Of a stretch of 64,000 nucleotides of DNA, positions 43,367-54,729 are shown one piece after another (position 1 is the stretch's first letter; every line of letters starts with the position of its first letter). Location: contig CM028132.1 in the NCBI GenBank assembly GCA_016271365.2, positions 1,182,079,001 to 1,182,143,000 on the forward strand. The letters are read 5' to 3'. Both the position numbers and the translations under genes were made by a program. The notes below the pieces were generated by a model. The model had not been told where the DNA came from, did not search any database, and saw only the letters and a program-made list of their open reading frames with translations. This DNA is from Neoceratodus forsteri. Its lineage: Eukaryota > Chordata > Ceratodontiformes > Ceratodontidae.

Positions 43367-44625
43367 TCACTTGTGAGAGGGCAGGACTTCAGTAAGTCAC
43401 TCATGGCTCTGCCAATCATGAGTAATGGTTCTCCCCCTGCACACTTGAAGATAAACTATATATTTTGAGTAAGGCCAATACATATTCCATTAATACTGTA
43501 TCTTTAAAAAACATGGATGTTTCTCTTGTTCTGTGTCTGCAGCAAAAATCGTTTGGTTATTTGATTGATTGTTTATTTTGTTTTTGTTGACCGGGAAAGG
43601 AAAGCTAGAGAGTACTGCCTGCTGTCAGCCTCACCCTGAGGGACAGAGGGATACAGATGTAAACTAACTGAACTAGAACCTCATTAACCTATGGGTGTTA
43701 TTTAACTGAATGGGAGAAATTTGACCAGGACACTACTTCATGTCATGACAGCGTGGTTTTGTGGGCAGGGCTGTGGCGAGCACTCGGTGGCTAGCATCAG
43801 AATAGGAAGTGGGATTACGGTTGTTTTATGTAAAATAACGTACTAATCCTCTGCAGAAAAAAAATCGATATTGGACTGATTTAGGTTCTGGGTGCAGGTA
43901 GCTCCTAGCCAGGAGTTGCCTGTCCTTAAGGTGTCAGCTGCTCTTTAGGAATGTTTGTCTCTGCTCGGATGCTGACCTCACACTTGTCTCAGTTTAAATG
44001 AGGCAGTTAACTATTAAGAGAAATAAAAAGGAAATCATTTAGAACTTCAGAGCCTTACTTCTGTGCAGTAGTCCCTTTGAAGAACTAACCTCCCAAAATT
44101 AAAAAAATAAATGTTGCAAACTAGTAATTATTATTAGGCCCTGGGACCTGATATTTCTAAGTGCCTACATCCAGCTTCTCATGCTAATTGGGTTAGTCAT
44201 CCTGATAAACAGCACCACGTGACTGCTAGTTTGGTAACAGGCTTCAGAATGCTCCAGTCCAATCAGGAAGCAGTTCCCACACACTGGTTGCTGAAACATA
44301 GACTGCTGTATCCTTAATTAGCCTAAAAAGTCTGAGCAAGGAAAACCGTTCTTCAGAAACAAAAAGAACAGTATTTGCTTTTGTTTTTCATAAACCCTTA
44401 TAAAACTCTTCTTCACAGTGTGGCATGACAGCAGCTGACTAAATTGTTCATAAGATAACTGATTTGTATTGTGATTAACATCTTGGGATGATTTCCTTTC
44501 CGTTCTCATTATTCAGCTTTATTTTTCCAAAGTTTATCCACATGAGGGCCTGAAATTTATATCTAAACCCATAGTATAAATAGAATATCCCATAAGCCTT
44601 CCAGGAATACATTATTTTTCTTTTG
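43367..44625. other. Non-coding sequence, no feature
   Basis: No coding frame or named repeat. Nothing further supported. Confidence 0.4.
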
Positions 44626-44634
44626 CATTATTTG

Positions 44635-45163
44635 TTTATCCTCCTCCTCGACGTCTCGATCGGGCTGCCAGGGACACCCTCACCTCCCCTGAGAACCCCT
44701 GTCGTCAGCTGCAGCCTCACATTGCAGCCACTCTGCAGGGTAACCCAGCGTATCCCTTTGTCGGACGGGTCCTCTCCTTCTGGAGAGAATGTGCCTTGCG
44801 GCTTACCTTTCTTGGCCCTGGGTGCTGCTGAGGTCGATCCTGGCTGTCTGGGGGGCTTCATGGTGGTGAGAGTCTGGGTGGCCGTCATCTGGTCGGTTGA
44901 GACGCCATTTTTTCCTCTGGTTTTCTTGGCCCATCTATAGCGCCGTTCTGCAGTGCTCCTGGTCTCCACCAGGGGCTGCTACAGAGCGAGGCAAGCTCCC
45001 CAGCCCTCCCCAGGACAGGAGAGCAGTCCTCCAGATGCTCAATCCTCTCCTTCCCCTGCCAACCCCTAGCGTCCTGAGTCCATTCCCAAACCCGTTTCGC
45101 CATCATGGTGCGAGCTGTGGCATCCAGCACCTCAACCCTCAGCACCACCAGGCTGGCTTTTTT
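44635..45163 (-). mobile_element. tRNA-headed SINE, copy 7
   Basis: Antisense copy. The head at the right reads, antisense, GCCAGCCTGGTGGTGCTGAG (A-box-like) and ACGGGTTTGGGAATGG (B-box-like). The core (GAGGATTGAGCATCTGG, then ACTGCTCTCCTGTCCTGGGG) is at about 44990-45055 antisense. The left end is uncertain and no target-site duplication was found. Confidence 0.75.
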
Positions 45164-45169
45164 TTTCCC

Positions 45170-46480
45170 GTAATACAAACTGGATGACGAATTTCCTGCT
45201 TGGTTAAATAAGCTTTGAAACCCATATGTTAATCCCCCAGAAATGCACAGGTTGAAACAAGTTCAGGCAGTGGGATCTGGAATTTGGACAAATTACATAC
45301 AGAATTGATGAGGCACTTCACTTGTCCCTGATGACCTCACAAACATGGCTGCCAACTTTACTCACTGAAAACCTTCAACAGGGCCATACAAATTTAAATA
45401 AAACAAAATTCTTTCCTCTCATGATCCCATCTTTACACACACATAAACACATTTAAAAAATGAAGTACTATTGTACTTTTTAAAATGTATTATTTATTTT
45501 CTAATATACAGTGTACATTTGAAATTTCGTGTCAGGATTCAAGTCGGTTGTCCTGCTTTGTTACAACTCGGGGCATACATGAATATACAAAGAGTACCTA
45601 AATAGACAGCAGAAACTGGCCTTTGCAGCACTGACCATGGACCTGATGCTGAAGGTACTGTATAGTCCCAAAAAGTTCAAGTAGTGCTCACTGCACCTTG
45701 CCTCTCACCATATTGTGATGGTAGGTCCATGTCAGGTGAAAACTCCAAGCAGAACCGAGACGTACTAGTAAACCCACCCCACAGTAAGAAATATCGACAC
45801 ATCCACTTCCTATAGAAAAAGCATTAGGTATAGTTACGTTTGTTAATAACATTAAAACGGCATGTTACAGACTCTTTACCAAGATATGGTAAGACTGTTT
45901 ACTATAATGCGCTTCGTTCTGAATCTGGAAGTGAAGCAACTAATATTTCTAACATTTTAACACCTAGATTGGCATGTCTACTATTACACTTACTTGAGAA
46001 CTACATGAAACATTTGACACTTTTGTCACTAGGTGAGGTCACTGCTTGTAAGAAGGCACTGAACAACTTTGTGCTGGGGAGATTGGGCCCATTGGGGTGT
46101 ATCAGAGTGGAGCATTCCATCCATGAGGCAGCAGACATTTTAATATACCTGACAACTCTAGCATATCTCCATGGAAGAAAATAAAATCCGGAGAAATAAT
46201 CAAGTTTTGCAGTAATACCTAGTATAATTACCAACAGTGCTACGTTACAACATAGGCTAACAGTAGCTAAACATGAATAAAAAACGTGTTTCGTAGCTCA
46301 CAGTCACTGTCCCTCATCTTCCCTCAGAGGCCTCTTCCTATGCCCTCTGCGCAAAGTCCAGCTTGATTGTGTCTAATCTTGTGCCGGCCTCTGAGAGGTC
46401 AGTGAATGACTAAACTTTCCTGGTTTATGTGATCAGCAGGTGGGCTGGGAATGGCAAAAGGGCTGACCCCAGTGTCTTAA
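45170..46480. other. AT-rich stretch, no feature
   Basis: A 114-residue frame at 45840-46184 shows no motif I recognise and no coding context; it is probably chance. No repeat is named. Confidence 0.35.
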
Positions 46481-46489
46481 GACCCAACT

Positions 46490-47200
46490 GCACTGCATCA
46501 GATCATTTTCTGCATTGTCTCATAGCAAAACAGGCATCAGGGAACAAGTAAAATAATGGAACCTCCATGTGTTCGTAGTTGTGTGTTTCTCTTTGTTTCA
46601 CTTAGGATTCTGTCGTTAATGTGCAGACATGGTGACACAATTAGGGTGGTCCTAGGCTGTTCTGGAGTATTGGGCCTCCATCCAGGAGTAATTCTATACA
46701 TTTTAAGGATTACACCTTCCACTGAAAAGCCCAGGCATTGTTCAAGCAGACTGTGAGTGAAGGCATAGAGATCGTCGCCCTTGGACCCTTACTGCACTCC
46801 AAGAAGGTGAACGTTTGCCATTCTGGCTCCATTCTTTTAAGTGTTTGAGCCTTAGTCTTAATAACTTTTCTGCAGCCATGCCCCGACTGTGGTAGCGGAG
46901 TTGTTGGTTTCCGTGGATTTTTTGGTTTGCTCTGAAACCAGGGAAAGTTCAGTCTCTAGACAGGAGAACCACATGTTGAGACTTTCCACTTTGTTGTTGA
47001 GTTTTCGTATTGTATTGAGCAGAGCCACACTGGTAGGCACTCCAATGGCTGTGGTCTCGTGTCTTGGACTGCCTGTCTGTAACTGCTCTGATGGCTCCCC
47101 TCTTTTCCCTTAGTTGTTGTTCTGTTGTGCGGTTTGCCACGGCCTCATCTTGTTGCATGGTCCCGAATTTTATACCCTTATGATCAACAGAGAAATCTCA
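46490..47200 (-). mobile_element. L1-like ORF1 fragment, antisense
   Basis: Minus-strand frames show a coiled-coil-like stretch (NTIRKLNNKVESLNMWFSCLETE at 47020-46950), then further frames ending YRITPGWRPNTPEQPRTTLIV and HINDRILSETKRNTQLRTHG (46700-46560). In L1-type ORF1 proteins a coiled coil is followed by an RNA-binding domain and a C-terminal domain, and the R-I-T-P-x-R-P-P-R-x-x-I arrangement fits the latter. Stops interrupt it. A sense-strand relative lies at 51.86-52.38 kb. Confidence 0.6.
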
Positions 47201-47209
47201 ACCACCTGT

Positions 47210-48277
47210 GATGATTTCTTTCATTTAAAGAGTGAAATTGTAGTTAATCTGTGTGATTGTTCTGCAGAATATTCTGACCTCTCATAAGGAGTATCATGCT
47301 CCATCGGGTGATGGCCAATTCCCCCCCCACCACACTTTTAATTCCTGCTGTTACTTTGGTGACCATCCCCCTCCCATCCTTACCAGCTGCCAGAGCAATC
47401 TCTGCTGCTTACCCTGCCACAGATAAAATTGAGACTATGGCTTCCTACAAGGCCTTCTGTTGTGTGTGTGCGGGGGGGGGGGCATTCTGCTTGAGGAATT
47501 CTGCAGGAGTTTGAGTTCGTGTTTCTCATAACAGACAAATATTCCATCTAAGTGTGTTGAAAGACGGATGACTGAGAGCTGGGGAAGGACTACTATTTAC
47601 TAGTTACTTTAAAAGCAACATACCACCTGTTTTTAATTTTTTTAAAAATGGCATTTAGTTGTTTTTTAAATGTTCTCAGTTTACCCATTTTGTAGGGACA
47701 GTGTGACACTCAGTGATGTGGGTTAGGTTAGATAACTGACTTTTCAGGGACTGTAAGGGCATCAGTGGGTGTCCAGTTATCTCCGCCTGATCCATACCCT
47801 GTTCTGTGTTATTGCTTGTTGCATATACTATGCTGTGTAGCCAACTGTTCAGCACTGATACTTAGAATTGTGTCTTTTCTTTCCAAGCAGCATTATTGGC
47901 AATATTCCTGAGCAAATAAAAAGCTTATTTCTGGACATCCCATTAAATATCCCCAACATATACACACCAGTGGTGAATGAATATCATGTTAAGGACACCA
48001 TTGAAAATGAGCCTTGGTTCAGTGGTTTCTAACATCATTCCTTGATTTTCCAATAAACATAATTGCTGATAATGACGATGATAGAGAATAAATTGTGTAA
48101 ATGAATCATATTATTTTGGAATACAATTTATTTTCACTAGGAACACGCTTTTTCACTTGAAACATGTTATTCCCGGTTAGATTATTTCCTCTTGTAGAAT
48201 GGGGTCTGCCCAGTTCTGCTTTCTCATCAACCAAGAGCAGGTCATATGGGGAGGCTTTAATGGCTAGCAAATCATGC
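47210..48277. other. Non-coding sequence, no feature
   Basis: G-run at 47471-47480 and T-rich sequence at 47610-47690. No feature supported. Confidence 0.35.
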
Positions 48278-48294
48278 CTAGGGGGTATGCTTTT

Positions 48295-48691
48295 TTTTTT
48301 TTTTTTTTAATATATGTAGTTTTTTGTTTTTTTTTTCTTTGTAGGTAGTAGTGCCCCACTTCCCCTCCCAAGGCCCCGGCACACGGCTGTATGTGCATGT
48401 GGAGGTGCGCACGCACACCGTGGCACTAGCTCAGCCCCTCCCACCCTCCTGTCCTTGCCACCCCCTCCACCTGCGCTATCCCACCGGACCGCCACCCGGT
48501 GGGAGCGGAACTACGAGAGGGCAACAACCCACCCTCACTGCCCCCAGGAAAGGAGAGCAGCCTGCTGGCTCTGCTCGATCCTACTCCTCCCATTGGCACC
48601 CTGACGACCCGAGGTCATGCCCGAACCCAGGTCGCCGGCGTAGCATGAGGTAAGGCGTCCAGCGCCTCAACCCTCAGTGCCACCATGCCGG
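48295..48691 (-). mobile_element. tRNA-headed SINE, copy 8 (17-bp TSD)
   Basis: CTAGGGGGTATGCTTTT occurs at 48278-48294 and 48692-48708, an exact 17-bp duplication. Antisense head GCCGGCATGGTGGCACTGAG and B-box-like ACCTGGGTTCGGGCATGAC. The core (GTAGGATCGAGCAGAGCC, then GGCTGCTCTCCTTTCCTGGGG) is at about 48548-48590 antisense. The tail is a long A/T run (T-run at 48295-48335). 397 bp, same short subfamily as copy 6 (TAGTTCCGCTCCCACCGGGT). Confidence 0.92.
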
Positions 48692-48971
48692 CTAGGGGGT
48701 ATGCTTTTAACAACAATGATGCACCCCCACCCGAAAGGAACCTCCCTGCAGAGTTCAAAAAGAAAACCGCAGTGCTTATTACAAAGTTTACCTCAGTTGC
48801 CCTTCTTGGTAGGCACAACTTCAGTACAAGAACCTGCTTTGTGCAGGGAACCTAAAACAATATCACATTCTTCTGTAAAACGGCCTTAATTTTTTCATAT
48901 TTTTAATTAACCTTTTCGCTACTCCAAGGTCCTGCTAGTCACTTCCATTGATCTTTTTGACTCTAAATCTT

Positions 48972-49020
48972 GGTGTGTGGGTGTGTGTGTGTGTGTGTAT
49001 GTATGTGCTCACGCATACGT
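48972..49020. repeat. (GT)n microsatellite
   Basis: Run of GT dinucleotides at about 48972-48998, then a degenerate GTAT/CACG stretch. Confidence 0.8.
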
Positions 49021-49055
49021 GCACGTGTTTGTTTTCGGGTGGGAGGGGTAACTGT

Positions 49056-49192
49056 GCTTTAACCCTGACAGGGCATGGGTGTATCAGGCATTAATGCACA
49101 CCCCAGCTGGTTGTGAGGTATGAGGCTAAAGATCACTGGGGGTGTGTATTAATGTCTGATACACCCATACCCTGCTGTAGGTTAATGCACCC
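49056..49192. repeat. Foldback element
   Basis: Left arm TTTAACCCTGACAGGGCATG, GGGTGTATCAGGCATTAATG and CACACCCC pair with the right arm GGGGTGTGTATTAATGTC, TGATACACCCATACCCTGC and GTAGGTTAATGC. Arms are about 55 bases. No ORF. Confidence 0.75.
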
Positions 49193-49194
49193 AT

Positions 49195-49725
49195 AAAATG
49201 GATATATGTTAAAAATGAAAGTCTTATGAGCCTCTTTATGCTGAAGAAGAGAAAAATATTTATTGTGTCCTATTACTTTTATAGTTAAGTAGTTTATTAT
49301 AGTACAGCATAGTAACTACTTTTTGTTCAAGAATAAAGTAAGTAAAGTAATTGGAGTGAAAGTAATAATTTCTGTTAATGTTGCTTTAAATAAACTACAG
49401 TTTCATTCTTAAATGTTGTCTTTCACTTTCATGTGCTTTATCAGTTTCAAGATTCTTATACCTCTTTATTCTAAATGTCAGTGTTATCATCAAAATGGTA
49501 ATCAGCCCAGTCACTTTTTGTGAGACGTCCAAACATTGCAAAATTGGGTTTTGGTATATCACTTGGATGGTTTGTTGAAAACAGTTTCTGCTGTGGTTCT
49601 TTGAAGTCATGACAAACAATGACCGTCTTTTGTCGTTTTTTTTTGGGGGGGGGCAGTACTGATCAGTTGTTTGTACAGATGCTTTTGGTTAAGGTTGGCT
49701 ATCTTATGTATATTTTAAAATTGTT
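49195..49725. other. AT-rich stretch, no feature
   Basis: No recognised feature. A G-run lies at about 49645-49653. Confidence 0.35.
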
Positions 49726-49729
49726 GTAT

Positions 49730-49825
49730 TTATTTTGATTGTGAAGCGCTCTGAGTTCCTGGAGAGGGACGCTATAGAAATAAAGTTATCTATCTATCTA
49801 GCTATCCATCCATCTGTCTATCTGT
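49730..49825 (+). repeat. LINE/SINE 3' tail and tetranucleotide microsatellite
   Basis: GTGAAGCGCTCTGAGTTCC...GCTATAGAAATAAAG at 49740-49786 is the L2-type 3' hairpin tail, followed by (TATC)n and (CATC)n repeats to about 49825. The body of the element is not recognisable upstream. Confidence 0.6.
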
Positions 49826-49829
49826 AGTT

Positions 49830-50615
49830 TGGCAGGGTAGTGTTGCATTAGTCAGTGGTCAGGTAAAGCATTTTGGCAAATGATGTTTGGTATTTTTGTG
49901 GTTATTACCTACCAATTTTATAACAGAAAAAGATAACCAATCTGAAGGCTAAGTAATTACTGAGCTCCACCTAGTGGCAAGACCTCTCCATGTACATGAC
50001 AAAAAACTACTGATTTGACAGCGCAAAGTGAGGTACTGCTTTTTTCTTTTTTAACTTTTCTCCTGTAAATATTATCTAGTTTCACTAAAGTCTTCACTTA
50101 AAATTCCTTTTTAGCTTTCCTAGTTACCCGTGTTATAAGAATAATAAGATGCTTCATGGTGTTGGTTGCTATTTCTGAGCCACACTTCCAGGTGGTTAAA
50201 GGCAGGCGGTGCTCGTGACACACTTAGACATGCAGTTCAGAAATTGGAAGCCACACCGTGTTGTGTCTCATCGCTAACATAACCTACCTTCTTGAGTGTC
50301 TTATTCCTTACTTAGAATCTAGACATAGAACTCAGAACACCGTGGGCCAGATAGGAAGTCCACTACAGCAAGAAAGGCAAATTCAAGCAAAAACAAAGTA
50401 AAATACTAATAAAAACATAAAAATGAATGTGACATAAATAAGCTGCAGTGTAATAACACATTTATACCCCATTCACTGGCCAACGGAGGTAAATGTGTTG
50501 TTCCAGTGTGACCTGTTTGTATCCCTTGTATGGATTTCCTAAGTATGCTATTATAAATTATGACAGCATTTTCAGACAATTATAATTGTTTCTTAACATT
50601 CCAGACATTTTTATA
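49830..50615. other. AT-rich stretch, no feature
   Basis: Nothing recognised. Confidence 0.35.
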
Positions 50616-50619
50616 TATA

Positions 50620-50777
50620 TTAATGCGTCCCACGGAGCCACTCGTTGCCAGATGAGTGGTTTTCCCCACATTCTGCTCTGGCGAGACAGCGAAGATAAGC
50701 TGAGCTGTTCTGGCAGGCACAGAATGCAAGTGAAACCACTCTTATCCTGCAATAAGTGGCAACAGGGGACGTATTAA
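50620..50777. repeat. Foldback element
   Basis: The left end TTAATGCGTCCC and right end GGGGACGTATTAA are inverted, and inner words also pair (GCCACTCGTTGCCAGATGAGTGG with CCACTCTTATCCTGCAATAAGTGGC; CTGAGCTGTTCTGGCAGGCACAG within the right half). Followed at 50815-50915 by a stretch resembling 7270-7350. Confidence 0.65.
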
Positions 50778-51015
50778 AATATTATAGATCGAGGGAGCGC
50801 CCAGTATTATTTAAAAAAAAACAAAAACGGAATGTGCCTGTTTCCAGGGCATTTGTGCTTAAGAAACTCGTCGCAGAATAAGAGTGTCTCATGCACAGGG
50901 GAAGGGAGCAATCCTTTGATCTATAATAACCATAAGAGGAATACTCATGCAAAACAGTTCTAAAAGTCTGAAGTTCTAAGTTAAGTTGGCATGCAAGCAA
51001 TAAGACACGACAGGT

Positions 51016-51121
51016 TGGGCATTATGATGAGATAACTGATGGCCCAGGTGTGTAGTACCAGACACCATATGCGGAGGGCCTTACTGCCCCTGGAACGGCA
51101 GTTATCCCAGTATAATGCCCA
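51016..51121. repeat. Foldback element, 106 bp
   Basis: TGGGCATTATGATGAGATAACTG pairs with CAGTTATCCCAGTATAATGCCCA (inverted with three differences), and the interior continues partly (GGCCC / GGGCC). No ORF. Confidence 0.7.
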
Positions 51122-51239
51122 CACTGGAGGGTCTTCACTTTTAAAATGGATGATAAGTAGTTTTATTTGGGGGGGGGGCCATGGCCAGCAGCCAACCCAA
51201 GATGATCTAAACAGAGCTCTTTAAGCGCAGACGAAACTT

Positions 51240-51860
51240 TTATTTTTTTTTTTTACTTTCTGTTTATTGCTTTTCATAAAGTAAAACAATACAGTAGTCA
51301 TTCTCATGTAAGAACTTCACATCTACAATAATAGTCATAGTTGGAGTACCATAAATGTAGTCTTACACTCTTTTATATAGGAAGTGGGGGTATGACACAA
51401 ATACTGGGCTTACTATGCCCAAAGTCCAGTTAGTGTCAGAATATGCCAGCTGCTCCAATGGCAAAGGAAGAGTCCATAGAGATATGTCGAGGAAGAAAAA
51501 CTGCACTACTCTAAACTGCTATATACCTTATAACATTACTTGGTATCTAGGAAAGTGAAACCCCACATTCCCACACCCAGCACCAACCATAAATGTAAAT
51601 AACACAATAGGCACTTTAGAACAACTTAAGCCTTAAGCTATTATATGTTCCCTTTAATCAGCTTAGTCCAGACAAAATTTTTTAATTTAAAAACTGACAA
51701 AATAGAGAATATAAAGAAACTTCCTGAAATATCATGACCTCAGCTACACAGGGGTATCTGTTTGGCACAAATTGATAATGGAGAAGCCACAAACATATCC
51801 AGCTCATGACTTGGGGGTGGTGGTGGGAGAGGGGGGGAGGAAAACCAGGAGGCTGGTTGA
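51240..51860 (-). mobile_element. Possible L1-like 3' end, antisense
   Basis: A T-run at 51241-51254 is followed by TGTTTATTGCTTTTCATAAAG...ACAATACA, similar in order to the start of the L1-like insert at 32280 (GATTTATTGTTTTCATTGTA...ACAATACA). This suggests a poly-A tail and 3' UTR on the minus strand. Boundaries are uncertain. Confidence 0.4.
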
Positions 51861-51869
51861 TGAGATGGG

Positions 51870-52375
51870 TGCTGATGGCTCAGGCCTGGATCCTGGCAAG
51901 GAGGCTGAACCATCTAACGGAGTATTGTTATAATTGATGCAAGATTTGGATCATAAAATGGACACTGTGAAAGCTGAATTTATCACATTAAATGCAAAAC
52001 AGTCTCTGCAGAGTATAAAGCTGCAACAAATTCAGTGGTTAAAAATACGATTGTGACATGAATACTGGCTGAAAACAAACTGATGAGACTGCATATTAAA
52101 CACCTGAAAAATGGAGCTAGATACCGGAGGGCAGCGAGAGCTCTGATCTGACAGATTTTGTGCGAGACTTAATTAAGAAGCTTTTAGACTTTGACGTAAC
52201 AGATTTTATGTACAAAAGCTACAGGATCACCCCACGCAGGAGAATCAAGGCAGCAGAGCTGGCCAGAACGATCTTTATAATTACGGGGAGCCCGCATGTC
52301 ATGGACTCGAAGCTTACGGCATCTAAGAACAAAAGGCAAATGGCCCTGGATGGTAACCCAGTACATTTCTTCCTG
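51870..52375 (+). mobile_element. L1-like ORF1 fragment, sense
   Basis: Frame 52160-52471 holds a stretch like the RNA-binding to C-terminal part of L1-type ORF1: DLIKKLLDFDVTDFMYKSYRITPRRRIKAAELARTIFI. Upstream (51890-52120) is a broken coiled-coil-like sequence. It shares the YRITP motif with the antisense fragment at 46.5-47.2 kb. Confidence 0.6.
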
Positions 52376-52377
52376 GA

Positions 52378-53505
52378 CCTTTGTTCTGTAACTCCTTTAA
52401 ATACTTGGGAGTCACCCTTGATTCATCACTTTCTTTGGATGTTCATATTTCCTCCCTCACCAAAACTGTAAACCAAAAGTTTGGTGTCCTATACTGAATT
52501 CATCCCTTCCTCACACTGACCTCCTGTCTCAAGATAGCATCCGCTACCCTCCTCTCTCTCTTAACTTATAACTCCCGCTTCTAGCTACCTCCTCCATCAT
52601 CCTGGCTTGTCTCACTCAGGTTTGTCATAGAGTGGGTAGGTTTGCTCTGGGGTCAATGCTCGACACCACTACTGGGATGTACTGTCTTCCCTCAGATGGC
52701 TACCTTACGAATCGAAGCTAAGGTATGGTACACTGTGCTTCACTCATAAGCTGGTTCACCGTTTTACTCCTTGCTGTCTTGCTGTTATAGTGCAACGTAA
52801 ACAACCACAGCGCCCACTCAGATCTGCCTCGTTGCCCCTTCTCCTATTACCTAATACTCAGCTAGCCATGGCCCAGAGGTCTTTTACCTTCTTGGCTCTG
52901 CCTTGTTGGAATTCGCTCCCCCCATCCATACTGACCATCTCCTCTCTCCCTCTTTTCAAGTCGCCTCTGCAATCTCACCTTGCTGCTGCACACTGTACCT
53001 GCTTTCGCTGACTCCTGCTGTCAGGCAATCCTTCCTGCCAACATATGTCTACCCTGGTAAACTATGCACAACTCTTAAATCCCTAGTCACTCCTCCTGCA
53101 CATTCGATCTGCTAACTATAATTAGTGTTTGATAGTTAGTGAATGCTTGTCCTCTTGTATCTGGCACAAACTGTGATTATCTTGCATGAGTAGCTGTGTT
53201 CTCTAATTGCTGCCTGTCTATTAATTACTATTACTGTATTAATTGATTTAAAATTACTGTATTGCTTGATCTAAATTGTACTTTTACATCAGTTTTTGTT
53301 GGCTTAGACTGCACTGCTATCTTTTGTCTGCTGGACCACTGTCTTGAGCTTTTTTATTGCATTGTATGTTCTCTGTATCCTAGTGAAAGTATTGTCTTCA
53401 GCGTATTGCACAATCACTGTATTGTACTTCCCGGGTCGCCCCTGAAAAAGGGACTGTTTTGTCTCAGTGGGTTCACCCGGTTACCAAAATTCAATAAATG
53501 AAATG
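52378..53505 (+). mobile_element. LINE C-terminal part and 3' end
   Basis: Starts with FKYLGVTLDSSLSLDVHISS-like residues across frames (52395-52460), continues through broken C-terminal sequence, and has an open frame at 52790-53011 ending RSFTFLALPCWNSLPPSI. The 3' end at 53430-53505 (GGGTCGCCCCTGAAAAAGG, ACCCGGTTACCAAAATTCAATAAATG) resembles the ends of the LINEs at 2.8 and 20.9 kb, so it is the same or a sister family. 5' truncated. Confidence 0.72.
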
Positions 53506-53509
53506 TGAC

Positions 53510-54150
53510 CAGACACTGCCGCAAAAGTTTCAAGGTGGTGCAGTCAGGTCTATGTACTCTCAGCATCACCCTCGCATTGTAGTTTCCGGCCTTACTAAGT
53601 ATACAGTATGCAGGCAGAACGTATGTTTACGCAGACCCCCTCTGAGGCTGGCAAGAAACCTGACTTAATTAAATAAGACTTTTCTAGACACCAGGATGTG
53701 TCAGCCTCAGAGGGAGAGGACTAATGCTGGACTTTGTAGACATTCTGATCAAATTCCGTAGTAGTGAGATAGGTATGTGGATGTATTATTTGAAACTGCA
53801 GGCTTGACACAATGCTAAAATGTTTTTTAATTTATTGTTATTAGTGCTGATGGCATGAGTGCAGGTGATTTGGACGTTAAATTGGTTCAGTCTCTTTCCT
53901 TTTCATATTTGGAATGATGCTGCAGGGAGCAGTTGAGGTCATTGGGAAGGTGTAGACAGCAATATGGCTTCCACCACAAGACTGTAACTTGATGAGGCAC
54001 TATATGCACAACAGTCCGTTTCTAACTGCACAAAGCTGCATTAGAGAGTGTTCACTAGTGAGCACACATTTATTCATATCAGTTATCCTCAAATGTCCCC
54101 AGCCTACTTGACAAGGGGGAGAAGCAGATTTCATGCCAGTGAGTGCCTTT
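53510..54150. other. Non-coding sequence, no feature
   Basis: Nothing recognised between the LINE 3' end and SINE copy 9. Confidence 0.35.
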
Positions 54151-54163
54151 AAAACTAAAATTA

Positions 54164-54715
54164 AGCCAGCCCGGTGGCGTAGAGGGCTGAAGCACTGGCA
54201 CCTTACCTCGACCCATGCCGGTAACCTGGGTTTGGGAATGGACTCGGGGCGCCAGGGGTCGGCAGAGGAGGAGGAGAGGACTGAGCGTCCGGAGGACTGC
54301 TCTCCTCTCCTGGGGTGGGCTGTGGGAGTGCATCGCTGTGCAGTGACCTCCGGTAGAGACCGGGGGTAACGTAGATGCGAGCAAGAGAAGGAACATTACC
54401 AGAAAAATGGAAACTGGCTCAGTGCTTGACTAGATGATGGCCACCTGGTGTCCGATGCAATCAGTGTCCCGAGAGCCATTCGTCCCTCAGCAGTACCCCA
54501 GGGCTAAGTAGTGCGCTTGCCTGCCCCACAGGTGCCTCTCCCCTCAGAGGAGGGGGGCCCGCCCGGCGAAGGGTCACGTCTGGGTCACCCTGGGGATGAC
54601 TGCAAATATGAGGGACGAGGGCATGGAAACAGGATGGATCGGAGGTGCCTTGGCACAGCCTGAAGGAGTGGCTGAGAGCGGTAGCACGTAGGGGAAAAAG
54701 ATGATAAAAAAAAAA
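54164..54715 (+). mobile_element. tRNA-headed SINE, copy 9 (13-bp TSD)
   Basis: AAAACTAAAATTA at 54151-54163 and 54716-54728 is an exact 13-bp duplication. Head GCCAGCCCGGTGGCGTAGAG (A-box-like TGGCGTAGAGGG) and B-box-like CTGGGTTTGGGAATGG at about 54226. The core (GAGAGGACTGAGCGTCC, then GGACTGCTCTCCTCTCCTGG) is at about 54275-54313. Poly-A tail at 54705-54719. 552 bp, long subfamily. Confidence 0.92.
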
Positions 54716-54729
54716 AAAACTAAAATTAC

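Noticed and set aside
45840..46184. 114-residue ORF as a possible gene
   Set aside because: No motif, no homologous feel to any family, AT-rich surroundings and no splice or promoter context.
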